From: UBA7683 sp964643895 | Lineage (GTDB): Bacteria > Patescibacteriota > Saccharimonadia > Saccharimonadales > UBA7683 | Assembly: GCA_964643895.1 (NCBI GenBank) | Contig: CAZXUE010000030.1 | Location: 1-7,801 of the forward strand | Reading direction: 5' to 3' | DNA: 7,801 nt | The notes under the pieces: model-generated | Database searches by the model: none | Seen by the model: the letters and a program-made list of their open reading frames with translations, nothing else | What the model was told of the DNA's origin: nothing | Translations under genes and position numbers: made by a program | Shown here: piece after piece, positions 1 to 6,969 of the stretch | How the letters are laid out: each line of letters begins with the position of its first letter | Numbering within the stretch: the stretch's first letter is position 1

Positions 1-2342
1 ACGGCAAAGCGGGCGTAATAACCCGTGCCGACGGGAGCAAAACGTCGTTCCTGGGGAGTATGAACGAAAGTCAGTCTGGCTGGGAGCGTAACTACGAGTT
101 GGTATGGCAAGACGACAGCGATGAGTCTGTCGCCTGGGTGCAAGCCGAGTTTGACGCCCTGTGGCATAACGAACACGCCAGGCCGCTGATAGATTTTGTG
201 GTAAATGACATCCAGCGCATCGCCGAGCGAAAAATTATATACAGCATAGAAATGATTGAAAAACCCGAAGAGTCTGTGGTGGAATCACCAGTCTACCGGC
301 GCGGCCTTGGGCTGTGGGAGCACCAAAAATATTTTATAGACCTAGTGTACCGGGCGCAGCGGGCAGGCACGAAAGCACGTTACGTACTAGCCGACATGGT
401 GGGCTTGGGTAAAACCATCCAGTTGGGGCTGGGTGCGCAAATGCTATCACTCCATAGCGACAAGCCGGTGCTTATCATCTGCCCCAAAACACTGGTGTGG
501 CAGTGGCAAGACGAGCTGCGTGACCTGATGGGGCTACCCAGTGCTGTCTGGGATGGCCGCTGCTGGGTAGACGAACAAGGCAACAGCACCGGTGGGCATA
601 GCGCCTACGATGTCAAAAAATGCCCGCGTAAAATCGGCATCATCTCGCAGGGTATCATCACCGCCAATACCGATGCCGCCAATCACTTGCTGCACATGAA
701 CTTCAATACGGTCATCGTGGACGAGTGCCACCGTGCACGCCGCAAAAACCTCGACCCCAAAAAGCAAAACGAACCACCAGTGCCAAACAACCTGTACCGC
801 TACCTCATGAAAATCAGCGAAAAAACCGAACATATGCTCATGGGAACGGCGACGCCTATCCAGCTGCTACCGATCGAAGCTTGGGACTTGCTAAACATCC
901 TAGCGCAAGGCGACGACACCGTGCTTGGGTCACTAGCAAGCATGTGGCGCAGCAACCCAGAAAGCGGGCTCGACCTGCTGTCGGGTAAATATAGGGCGAA
1001 TGATCCGCGCTCGGCGTGGACCTGGATGCGTAACCCCCTGCCACAAAGCTTTTCGTCGCCGGCATTTAAAACGATTCGCGAGTATCTGGATCTGCAAGAA
1101 TCTGACTACATGGCGAACGCAACATACGACCAACTGCCGCCGCACGTGCGAGTGCATGTAGAGCAAGTAGCCTATGATTATGCCGCGCTGCATAACCCGT
1201 TTATCACACGCATCGTCAGGCGTACGCGCAAGTACCTTGAAGGCACGGTGAACCCTGCGACTGGTGAGCCGTATTTGCAAAAAATCGACGTAGAACTGCT
1301 TGGCGAAGGTAATGAAGACGCTATTCGCTTGCCTGCATACTTACGTGGCGCATACGAAAAGGCCGAAGAAATCGCCAAAGAGCTTGGGCAAAAGAACTCC
1401 GGGTTCATAACGACGATGATCCTACGGCGAGTCGGGAGCTCGATGTACGCTGGCAAGACGACCGCCGAAAAAATGCTCGGCAATGCCAACAAACCCGAGG
1501 AGTTAGCCAGTAGCCTACTCGAGGACGAATCCTTTGACGATGACGAAGAATCGACGCCAAAGAAAGCCCTAGAAGTGACCGAGGGGGCAAAATCTGCCCT
1601 GCGCGGCTTCATCGATATACTTACCGACAACCTAGAAAGTGACCCAAAGTACCTAAAACTCGAACAACTATTACTAAACGATGGTTGGGCGCGAAAAGGC
1701 TGCATCATTTTTTCACAGTACTACGATACCGTATGGTGGCTGGCAGAAAAAATGGTTCGATCTGGTAAATTTGCCGACCAAAAAATCGCCATTTACGCCG
1801 GTGGCGATAAATCAGGCATGTTCATAGACGGCGAATTTGTGCGCCGGCCAAAAGAAGACCTGAAGCGCATGGTAAAGACGGGTGAACTAAAGATCATCTT
1901 TGGTACTGATGCGGCGTCTGAAGGACTCAATCTGCAAACGCTCGGCACGCTGATCAATATTGACCTTCCGTGGAACCCAACGCGGCTCGAGCAGCGTAAA
2001 GGGCGTATCCAGCGCATCGGGCAAAAGTTCGACGTCATACAGATATACAACATGCGTTATGCCGGTTCGGTAGAAGATAAAGTACACAAAGTACTTGCTG
2101 AACGCCTAAAGTATTTTAACGAAATCTTTGGGCAGGTGCCGGATACACTCGAAGCAGTCTGGACGATGGTCGCAAAAGACCAGATAGAACAAGCGAAGAA
2201 AACGATCAACGAAGTGCCGCCAAAGAGTTCTTTTGAAACGAAATACGAAAACCCCAAGATGGCGAACGCCTACAACTGGGAAGAGTGCAACAAAGTCCTC
2301 GATGAGTTCATAAAGATAGAGCATTTTATGCAGAAATGGTAG
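1..2342 (+). CDS. Phospholipase D / SNF2-family helicase, probable anti-phage protein (5' partial)
   Basis: This is the C-terminal part of a PLD-nuclease/SNF2 translocase, a DNA-acting ATPase. The frame is open to the window edge (first full codon at 3). The ATG at 60 is not the start: the residues before and after it form a conserved PLD-domain end, with (H)GK at the edge followed by DGSKTSFLGSMNES and GWERNYELVW, so the start lies upstream. Counting from the Met at 60, the helicase shows a Q-like motif near 82-90, Walker A DMVGLGKT (112-119), a DECH box (221-224), motif III GTATP (262-266), an acidic linker (488-497), motif V GTDAASEGLNLQ (615-626) and motif VI QRKGRIQRIGQ (645-655). All ATPase motifs look intact. 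It ends with TAG 8 nt before the next gene. Related PLD-SNF2 proteins occur in phage-defence loci, which is family knowledge. The role here is inferred from that and from the neighbouring nuclease genes. The DNA is GC-richer in many stretches than genes 2-4. Confidence 0.88.
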   Translation, partial: GKAGVITRADGSKTSFLGSMNESQSGWERNYELVWQDDSDESVAWVQAEFDALWHNEHARPLIDFVVNDIQRIAERKIIYSIEMIEKPEESVVESPVYRRGLGLWEHQKYFIDLVYRAQRAGTKARYVLADMVGLGKTIQLGLGAQMLSLHSDKPVLIICPKTLVWQWQDELRDLMGLPSAVWDGRCWVDEQGNSTGGHSAYDVKKCPRKIGIISQGIITANTDAANHLLHMNFNTVIVDECHRARRKNLDPKKQNEPPVPNNLYRYLMKISEKTEHMLMGTATPIQLLPIEAWDLLNILAQGDDTVLGSLASMWRSNPESGLDLLSGKYRANDPRSAWTWMRNPLPQSFSSPAFKTIREYLDLQESDYMANATYDQLPPHVRVHVEQVAYDYAALHNPFITRIVRRTRKYLEGTVNPATGEPYLQKIDVELLGEGNEDAIRLPAYLRGAYEKAEEIAKELGQKNSGFITTMILRRVGSSMYAGKTTAEKMLGNANKPEELASSLLEDESFDDDEESTPKKALEVTEGAKSALRGFIDILTDNLESDPKYLKLEQLLLNDGWARKGCIIFSQYYDTVWWLAEKMVRSGKFADQKIAIYAGGDKSGMFIDGEFVRRPKEDLKRMVKTGELKIIFGTDAASEGLNLQTLGTLINIDLPWNPTRLEQRKGRIQRIGQKFDVIQIYNMRYAGSVEDKVHKVLAERLKYFNEIFGQVPDTLEAVWTMVAKDQIEQAKKTINEVPPKSSFETKYENPKMANAYNWEECNKVLDEFIKIEHFMQKW

Positions 2343-2350
2343 AGAGACCC

Positions 2351-3028
2351 ATGATCAACAAACTCGCAATCAAGAATTTTTATGAACAGCACAAAGAAGA
2401 ATACGTGGCTGCACGCCAATCTGGCGATACTGCAAAGTGGGACGAACAGTACAAGTGGGATATACTGCCAAAACTCAACGATGAACTCAAAACACACGGC
2501 GCGTTGACCGATTCAAACGCTCTGCAAATTGTAGAATTGTTGCAAAAAAATAATCCCAACAATGGTTCATTTTGTCATTGGATAGACTTAGATAATTTGC
2601 ACAAACAACTCGAACGAAAACCAGTTACAGCGAAAGCACTATCATACATGTGGACTGCGAAGCCTAAGTCAGTTGGTGAAGAGATTACTAGTGTAAATGA
2701 CTTGTTGCATTCATTCTTTTCAGGTGAGTTCAAACTAAGCCCTTCTGCGTTTGGCTATATTTTGGCTGCTCGTGATTGCCATAATTTTGCCTTATACCGC
2801 GAAGCGCTACTCGAAGATTTGATTGAACTAAACTCGGTGCAGAAACCAAATAATCAGGGAGAGAAATACCAGTTACTCAATGATACGGCTAGATATATTG
2901 GATCACTCATGGCTGAGGATAGTACGTATAATGAAGCGGTTACCTATAGCGCTCTCGACGGTCAGGATTTTTTGTATGTGACGATACAATACCCAAAAGA
3001 AAGAACCGCCGCCGAGGCCAATACATAA
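2351..3028 (+). CDS. Hypothetical protein of defence operon, weakly McrB-N-terminal-like
   Basis: A soluble, charged 225-aa protein with no signal peptide or membrane segment. I do not recognise a firm family. An N-terminal stretch with EQYKWDILPKL (32-42) and a later AARDCHNFALYREAL (139-153) recall, from memory only, the 'YKWE...' and '...YxIYR' elements of the non-catalytic N-terminal modules of McrB-like AAA+ restriction proteins. No Walker motifs, AAA+ core or nuclease motif are visible. I chose ATG 2351, which has a weak GAG ribosome site 6 nt upstream. An in-frame ATG at 2336, overlapping the end of the helicase gene, would add five residues (MVERP) but has no visible Shine-Dalgarno. 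The gene lies 8 nt after the helicase stop and 24 nt before the GmrSD-type gene, so it is almost certainly co-transcribed. Its role could be recognition or adaptor for the neighbouring nucleases, which is inference. It is more AT-rich than the upstream gene. Confidence 0.72.
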   Translation: MINKLAIKNFYEQHKEEYVAARQSGDTAKWDEQYKWDILPKLNDELKTHGALTDSNALQIVELLQKNNPNNGSFCHWIDLDNLHKQLERKPVTAKALSYMWTAKPKSVGEEITSVNDLLHSFFSGEFKLSPSAFGYILAARDCHNFALYREALLEDLIELNSVQKPNNQGEKYQLLNDTARYIGSLMAEDSTYNEAVTYSALDGQDFLYVTIQYPKERTAAEANT

Positions 3029-3042
3029 ACGTAAGATCATAC

Positions 3043-3047
3043 AGGAG
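3043..3047 (+). promoter_or_regulatory. Ribosome binding site of the GmrSD-type gene
   Basis: AGGAG lies 5 nt before ATG 3053. This is the strongest Shine-Dalgarno in the defence operon, and it fixes the start of the DUF262 gene. Confidence 0.8.
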
Positions 3048-3052
3048 AATAT

Positions 3053-4810
3053 ATGTCTAAAATAACTGTGGACCAGAAAACTATACGTGAGTTATTAACA
3101 GATAAGAAGTCAGTATTTTTAATACCCGACTATCAACGACCTTACGCTTGGGAGGAAGAACAGTGCCAAACTCTATGGGATGACGTCTTCTCGTTTGCAA
3201 TTCCGGACGATGATCGTGACAAGTTTAATAGTGATGATGAATATTTCCTTGGATCGATAGTTACGTTTAAGAATGATCAAGGGCGGCTTGAAGTAATTGA
3301 TGGACAGCAGCGACTTACAACATTTTTACTAATCCTGAGAGCATTTTATGACAAATTCGCTCTTATGCAAGATCAAACATCTCAGGATATGTACAAGCTT
3401 ATTTCACAGTGCATATGGTCTACTGATGAGTTTGGCCGTCCTGATATGGAACAATTAAAGATTGATTCAGAGGTAGCGACTGATAATGATAAAGAAGAAT
3501 TTCTTGAAATTCTTCGCACCGGGGATGTCCCAAGTAGTTACCGCAGCAAATATGCAAATAATTTCCGTTTCTTCCAAAACAAGATTCAAGAGCTTTCTGA
3601 CAAGTATATGGATTATCCACTGTACTTTCTCACTAGGATCCTTAATAACTGCGTAATCCTTCCTATTGATGCCGAGTCGCAAGACACTGCGCTACGAATA
3701 TTCTCTACCCTAAATGACAGAGGCTTGCCTTTGTCAGATGCAGATATTTTCAAAGCCCAATTCTACAAGTACTATGGTGCCAAGGGCGAGAAGGATGACT
3801 TCATTGCAAACTGGAAAAGACTTGAGGACATAACAGAGCAGATATTTAGCCCCCCTACTGGCACACCCATGGATGAATTATTCACAAGGTATATGTATTA
3901 CTTGCGTGCAAAACAAGGAATAAAATCTAGTACCGTAGAATCATTGAGAAAATTTTTTGAGCGAGGCAAGTACGAGCTGTTGCGTAACGACCATGCCATC
4001 GAGGATCTTGTTGACCTAGCAGTTTTTTGGCAAGACGTTGCCAGCCAGGACAAGGAACGCTTTTCACCAGAAGTATTACGTAAGTTATTTGTGCTTAACT
4101 ATGCACCAAACGGTGTATGGCAATATATCACGTCAGTTTACTTCATGAAAAACAAAGTAGATAAAGGCGATAATAAAGACCTTCTCGATAATGAAAAATT
4201 TGAAAAATTCCTTGATAAAATTACTGCATTTATCTATGCATACGCCGTATACAATCCGGGTGTAAACCAGTTGCGCACGCCAGTGTTTGCCGAGATGATA
4301 AAGATTATCAATGGCAAAGAAGTCGACTTTGTCCGTGAAGATGGTAAGAAATGGATAGAGCTTACGAGACTATCTGAGCTACTAAACAGCTATGGATTTA
4401 CCAATGGACGGCCAATTACGCGCTCATTATTAACCTGGTACGCATTTAGTAATCCATCACAGCAGCTCCTGGATATTGACCAAAAATTTGAAATAGAGCA
4501 TATATTTGCTAAGAAACGACAAGAAACAGAGCGAATTTTAGTGGATTCCACAAACCTTGAATCTATCGGAAACAAGATACTGCTTGAAAAAGGTATAAAT
4601 ATTCGAGCTGCTGACTATAAATTCCCTGATAAGAAACGTTACTATCTTGGGTACACTGACGACAAAGGCCGATATCACGAACCAAGCGCAATACATGAAT
4701 ATAGCGATTTAGTGAATGAACCTGACTTTACTGAGGCCCACATACAAAGTCGTAGGGATGCGCTTTTCACCAAATTCAAAGAGATGCTAAAAGCCGAACA
4801 AGTTGTATAA
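3053..4810 (+). CDS. GmrSD-type DUF262/DUF1524 restriction nuclease
   Basis: A 585-aa protein with the layout of the fused GmrS-GmrD type IV restriction enzymes, a family that also includes SspE-like and BrxU-like defence proteins. Such enzymes use an NTPase domain to control an HNH nuclease that cuts modified foreign DNA. The N-terminal DUF262 domain shows IPDYQRPYAW (24-33), FLGSIV (65-70), the ParB-like catalytic VIDGQQRLTT (81-90) and FSTLNDRGLPLSDADIFK (217-234). The C-terminal DUF1524 HNH-type domain shows IEHIFAKK (481-488, H483 the probable catalytic histidine), NLESIGNKILL (501-511), a further Asn at 516 and the KF..KKRYY block (523-531). The usual 'HIxPQ' has become HIFAK, but the His and Asn residues remain, so the enzyme is probably active. 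Length is normal for the fused family. The start has a good Shine-Dalgarno. The substrate modification cannot be read from sequence. Confidence 0.93.
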   Translation: MSKITVDQKTIRELLTDKKSVFLIPDYQRPYAWEEEQCQTLWDDVFSFAIPDDDRDKFNSDDEYFLGSIVTFKNDQGRLEVIDGQQRLTTFLLILRAFYDKFALMQDQTSQDMYKLISQCIWSTDEFGRPDMEQLKIDSEVATDNDKEEFLEILRTGDVPSSYRSKYANNFRFFQNKIQELSDKYMDYPLYFLTRILNNCVILPIDAESQDTALRIFSTLNDRGLPLSDADIFKAQFYKYYGAKGEKDDFIANWKRLEDITEQIFSPPTGTPMDELFTRYMYYLRAKQGIKSSTVESLRKFFERGKYELLRNDHAIEDLVDLAVFWQDVASQDKERFSPEVLRKLFVLNYAPNGVWQYITSVYFMKNKVDKGDNKDLLDNEKFEKFLDKITAFIYAYAVYNPGVNQLRTPVFAEMIKIINGKEVDFVREDGKKWIELTRLSELLNSYGFTNGRPITRSLLTWYAFSNPSQQLLDIDQKFEIEHIFAKKRQETERILVDSTNLESIGNKILLEKGINIRAADYKFPDKKRYYLGYTDDKGRYHEPSAIHEYSDLVNEPDFTEAHIQSRRDALFTKFKEMLKAEQVV

Positions 4811-4817
4811 GCGCAGT

Positions 4818-6293
4818 ATGTTGCTCTCAAAGTCCGACTATACGACATACCTTAAGCATCCGGCATGGCTCTGGCTCAAAAAACACGCCAAAAATTTACT
4901 GCCGCCTATTGATCCTGCTACTCAGGCGATATTTGATACTGGGCACGCCTTTGAGCAATATGCCGAAGCGCTGTATCCAGGAGGTGTAACTCTCGGATTT
5001 AACGACTACGATGAATACCTTACCCTCCCTGCTCGAACAACGCAAGCAATTGAAAGCGGTGAACACACCATATTCCAGGGCCGGTTTGAGCATGAACAAC
5101 TCACCTTCATCTGTGACATTATTCAAGTCGTTGGTGACAAAGAACTGGATCTTATAGAAATTAAGTCGAGTACTTCAGCGAAGCCTGAGCATATTGTAGA
5201 TTTAGCTTTTCAGATGGTAGTACTCGAAAAATGTGGCTACAAAGTACGGAACATATCTGTTATTCATGTTAATAATCAGTATGTGCGTAGTGGCCCGATT
5301 GATCCAAAGCAAATTACCGCTGTAACTGATGTTACCGAGGATGTGAAGAACACTCGTGAATTCACACTCACAAAAATTGATGAAGCACTGCAGACAATGA
5401 ACTTGCCCGATTGTCCTGACACTTCCCCGTTGCTTGCAGATAAAGCGGCGTTTGGCGAATGGCTGACAATATATAAACGACTCAAAAACGTAAAATCTGG
5501 TAGTATTTTTGATCTTTGCCAAATGGATGCAAAAACTCTCAAGAGTCTTCAAGAAAGTGATATCACCAAAATCAAAGATATTCCATCAAACTTTGTTCTT
5601 AAGCCCAAACAAAGCCTTCAGGTTGAAGCCTATCGCATGGGTAAACCCACAATACATAAAGAAAAGATTAAAGAGTTTCTCGATTCACTGACATATCCCC
5701 TGCACTTCTTTGACTACGAAACATTAGCCAGTCTTGTGCCATACTTTGACGGTATGAGGCCATATGCCCAGTATCCATTCCAGTATTCTCTGCATATTCT
5801 GGACGCGCCTGATGCACCCTTGCGCCACGAAGGGTACTTACACCGCGAAAACTCTAACCCCGCCGCTTCAGTTGTCGCTGCAATGCAGTCCCACTTTGGT
5901 AGTTCTGGATCAGTAATTGCCTGGAACATGGGCTTTGAAAAAAGTTGTAACAATACGCTCATGCACTTTGCTCCAGAGGCCGCAGAATTTTTAGTAGACA
6001 TAAATAATCGGATGGTAGATCTAATGATTCCGTTTTCGCAGAACTACTACGTTGATGCAGATTTTTGTGGCAGTGCCTCAATTAAGAATGTGCTTCCAGT
6101 TTTAGTACCAGAACTTTCTTACAAAACTCTGGATATTCAAGAAGGTGGAACTGCCCAGCGACTCTGGATGGAGGCCGCACTTGATGGCAAACATCCGGAC
6201 GTAAAGGAAAAAATATTCAGTGACCTTGTTGAGTATTGTAAGCTTGACACACTCGCTATGGTTGAAATACATAGAAAATTACGAGAAGTATAA
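4818..6293 (+). CDS. DUF2779 protein: PD-(D/E)XK nuclease plus DEDD-type exonuclease domain
   Basis: A 491-aa protein with two probable nuclease domains. The N-terminal half is RecB/Cas4-like: opening MLLSKSDYTTYLKHP, TGHAFE (41-46), then D100 and E114-x-K116 (LIEIKSS), a PD-(D/E)XK triad, and a Q132 helix. The C-terminal half is the DUF2779 RNase-H-like domain: FDYET (298-302, exo I), IAWNMGFEK (367-375, exo II region), MVDLM (399-403), a GSASIKNVLP block (418-427) and YCKLD (473-477, exo III, DEDDy style). The Cas4-type first cysteine is His14, so an Fe-S cluster is unlikely. I chose ATG 4818 over an in-frame TTG at 4803 because family members begin with 'LSKSDY' directly after the Met. It starts 7 nt after the GmrSD-type stop, and its stop overlaps the next ATG. 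It probably degrades nucleic acid, and a defence role is inferred from context. Confidence 0.88.
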   Translation: MLLSKSDYTTYLKHPAWLWLKKHAKNLLPPIDPATQAIFDTGHAFEQYAEALYPGGVTLGFNDYDEYLTLPARTTQAIESGEHTIFQGRFEHEQLTFICDIIQVVGDKELDLIEIKSSTSAKPEHIVDLAFQMVVLEKCGYKVRNISVIHVNNQYVRSGPIDPKQITAVTDVTEDVKNTREFTLTKIDEALQTMNLPDCPDTSPLLADKAAFGEWLTIYKRLKNVKSGSIFDLCQMDAKTLKSLQESDITKIKDIPSNFVLKPKQSLQVEAYRMGKPTIHKEKIKEFLDSLTYPLHFFDYETLASLVPYFDGMRPYAQYPFQYSLHILDAPDAPLRHEGYLHRENSNPAASVVAAMQSHFGSSGSVIAWNMGFEKSCNNTLMHFAPEAAEFLVDINNRMVDLMIPFSQNYYVDADFCGSASIKNVLPVLVPELSYKTLDIQEGGTAQRLWMEAALDGKHPDVKEKIFSDLVEYCKLDTLAMVEIHRKLREV

Positions 6294-6802
6294 TGGCCGA
6301 TATATCCTGCATCCAAGGCAATATAGTCGATCAGAATACAGATGCAATTGTGAATGCCGCGAATAAGCAACTCTTTGGCGGTAGCGGTGTATGCGGGGCA
6401 ATATTTGACGCCGCTGGCTACGAAGAAATGACAGAGGCCTGTCAAAAGCATGGCCACTGCGAAACCGGTGATGCCGTTATTACACCAGGATTCAAATTGC
6501 CTGCCAAATACGTTATACATACCGTTGGGCCAGTCTACGGAGAAATTGAAGATGACGCCGAGCTCTTACGGAGCTGTTATTGGCAATCACTAAACTTAGC
6601 TGAAGAAAAATCACTAAACTCTATCGCCTTCCCGCTCATTTCAACTGGCATATATGGTTATCCGAAAGAAGAAGCCGTTCGAATCGCGGTAGACTCAATA
6701 CGAGAGTTTTTCGATGATAACCACGCTAGCAGTATTGAACGCGTGATACTCTGCGCCTACAACGAAGAAGACGCGAAACTAGTCACTAAAACATTGAAAT
6801 AA
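6293..6802 (+). CDS. Macro domain protein (ADP-ribose-binding/hydrolase family)
   Basis: A 169-aa single macro domain with no fused partner. Family members bind ADP-ribose or related nucleotides, and many remove ADP-ribose from proteins, nucleic acids or O-acetyl-ADP-ribose. Visible motifs are QGNI (8-11), AIVNAAN (18-24), FGGSGVCGAIF (28-38), CETGDAVIT (56-64), VIHTVGP (74-80) and FPLISTGIYGYP (113-124), so the fold and phosphate-binding loops are complete. Three positions differ from the classic MacroD/YmdB pattern: the adenine-binding Asp of 'GDI' is Asn10, and 'GVDGxIH' is GVCGAIF, replacing both the Asp and His associated with hydrolysis in MacroD enzymes. It could therefore be a binder or sensor, or a hydrolase of another subclass. 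Stop and start overlap as TAATG with the upstream nuclease gene, so translation is probably coupled. A GAGAAG stretch just upstream may serve as ribosome site. Confidence 0.93.
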   Translation: MADISCIQGNIVDQNTDAIVNAANKQLFGGSGVCGAIFDAAGYEEMTEACQKHGHCETGDAVITPGFKLPAKYVIHTVGPVYGEIEDDAELLRSCYWQSLNLAEEKSLNSIAFPLISTGIYGYPKEEAVRIAVDSIREFFDDNHASSIERVILCAYNEEDAKLVTKTLK

Positions 6803-6813
6803 TACGCAAATCT

Positions 6814-6846
6814 TACAATTATTATTGTAGTAAAATTAGCTACAAT
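6814..6846. repeat. Overlapping inverted repeats TACAAT / ATTGTAG / CTACAAT
   Basis: TACAAT (6814-6819) pairs perfectly with ATTGTA (6824-6829) across a 4-nt loop. The same middle arm, as ATTGTAG (6824-6830), pairs perfectly with CTACAAT (6840-6846) across a 9-nt loop. The two hairpins exclude each other. They begin 12 nt after the macro gene stop. The stems are AT-rich with no T-run after them, so a terminator is unlikely. A dimeric repressor site, an RNA switch between two folds or chance in AT-rich DNA are the options. Confidence 0.45.
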
Positions 6847-6957
6847 GTTTACGGATACCAAAACGCTTACGAAATCACTCATTTTACAAATATTCTAAAA
6901 GCTTATGCTGTACTATTTGTATTCCACTGTGATACTTTGAGCTTACAACTTATCAAC

Positions 6958-6963
6958 GGAGGG
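6958..6963 (+). promoter_or_regulatory. Ribosome binding site of the first pilin gene
   Basis: GGAGGG lies 6 nt before ATG 6970. It decides the start in favour of this ATG over an in-frame TTG at 6937, which would put 11 extra residues before the signal peptide. Confidence 0.85.
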
Positions 6964-6969
6964 TCTGAG

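Larger units (their letters stand above)
6803..6969. promoter_or_regulatory. Intergenic region, probable promoter of the secretion operon
   Basis: An AT-rich spacer between the defence genes and the pilin genes, with no gene seen in it. A weak promoter candidate is TTTACA (6883-6888) with TATGCT (6904-6909) 15 nt later; the fit is poor and other pairings are possible. The strand-independent repeats it contains are listed separately. A promoter is expected here because the next gene opens a functionally different operon with its own strong ribosome site. No hairpin followed by a T-run is visible, so how the upstream operon terminates is unclear. Confidence 0.4.

Noticed and set aside
60..62. 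ATG 60 as start of the helicase gene
   Set aside because: The reading frame stays open to the window edge, and the residues on both sides of this Met belong to one conserved PLD-domain segment. No Shine-Dalgarno supports it strongly enough to override that.
1178..1708. A 176-codon open frame on the minus strand inside the helicase gene
   Set aside because: It lies fully opposite conserved helicase sequence, its product is serine/arginine-rich and low-complexity with no recognisable domain, and it is best explained as an antisense shadow.
4803..4817. TTG 4803 as start of the DUF2779 gene
   Set aside because: It would overlap the GmrSD-type gene end and add five residues ahead of the family's usual 'M.LSKSDY' opening at ATG 4818.
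6814..6829. Intrinsic terminator after the macro gene
   Set aside because: The stem is only 6 AT-rich base pairs and is followed by GTAAAATTAG rather than a T-run.
6937..6969. TTG 6937 as start of the first pilin
   Set aside because: The GGAGGG site is correctly spaced for ATG 6970, and the signal peptide begins naturally there.
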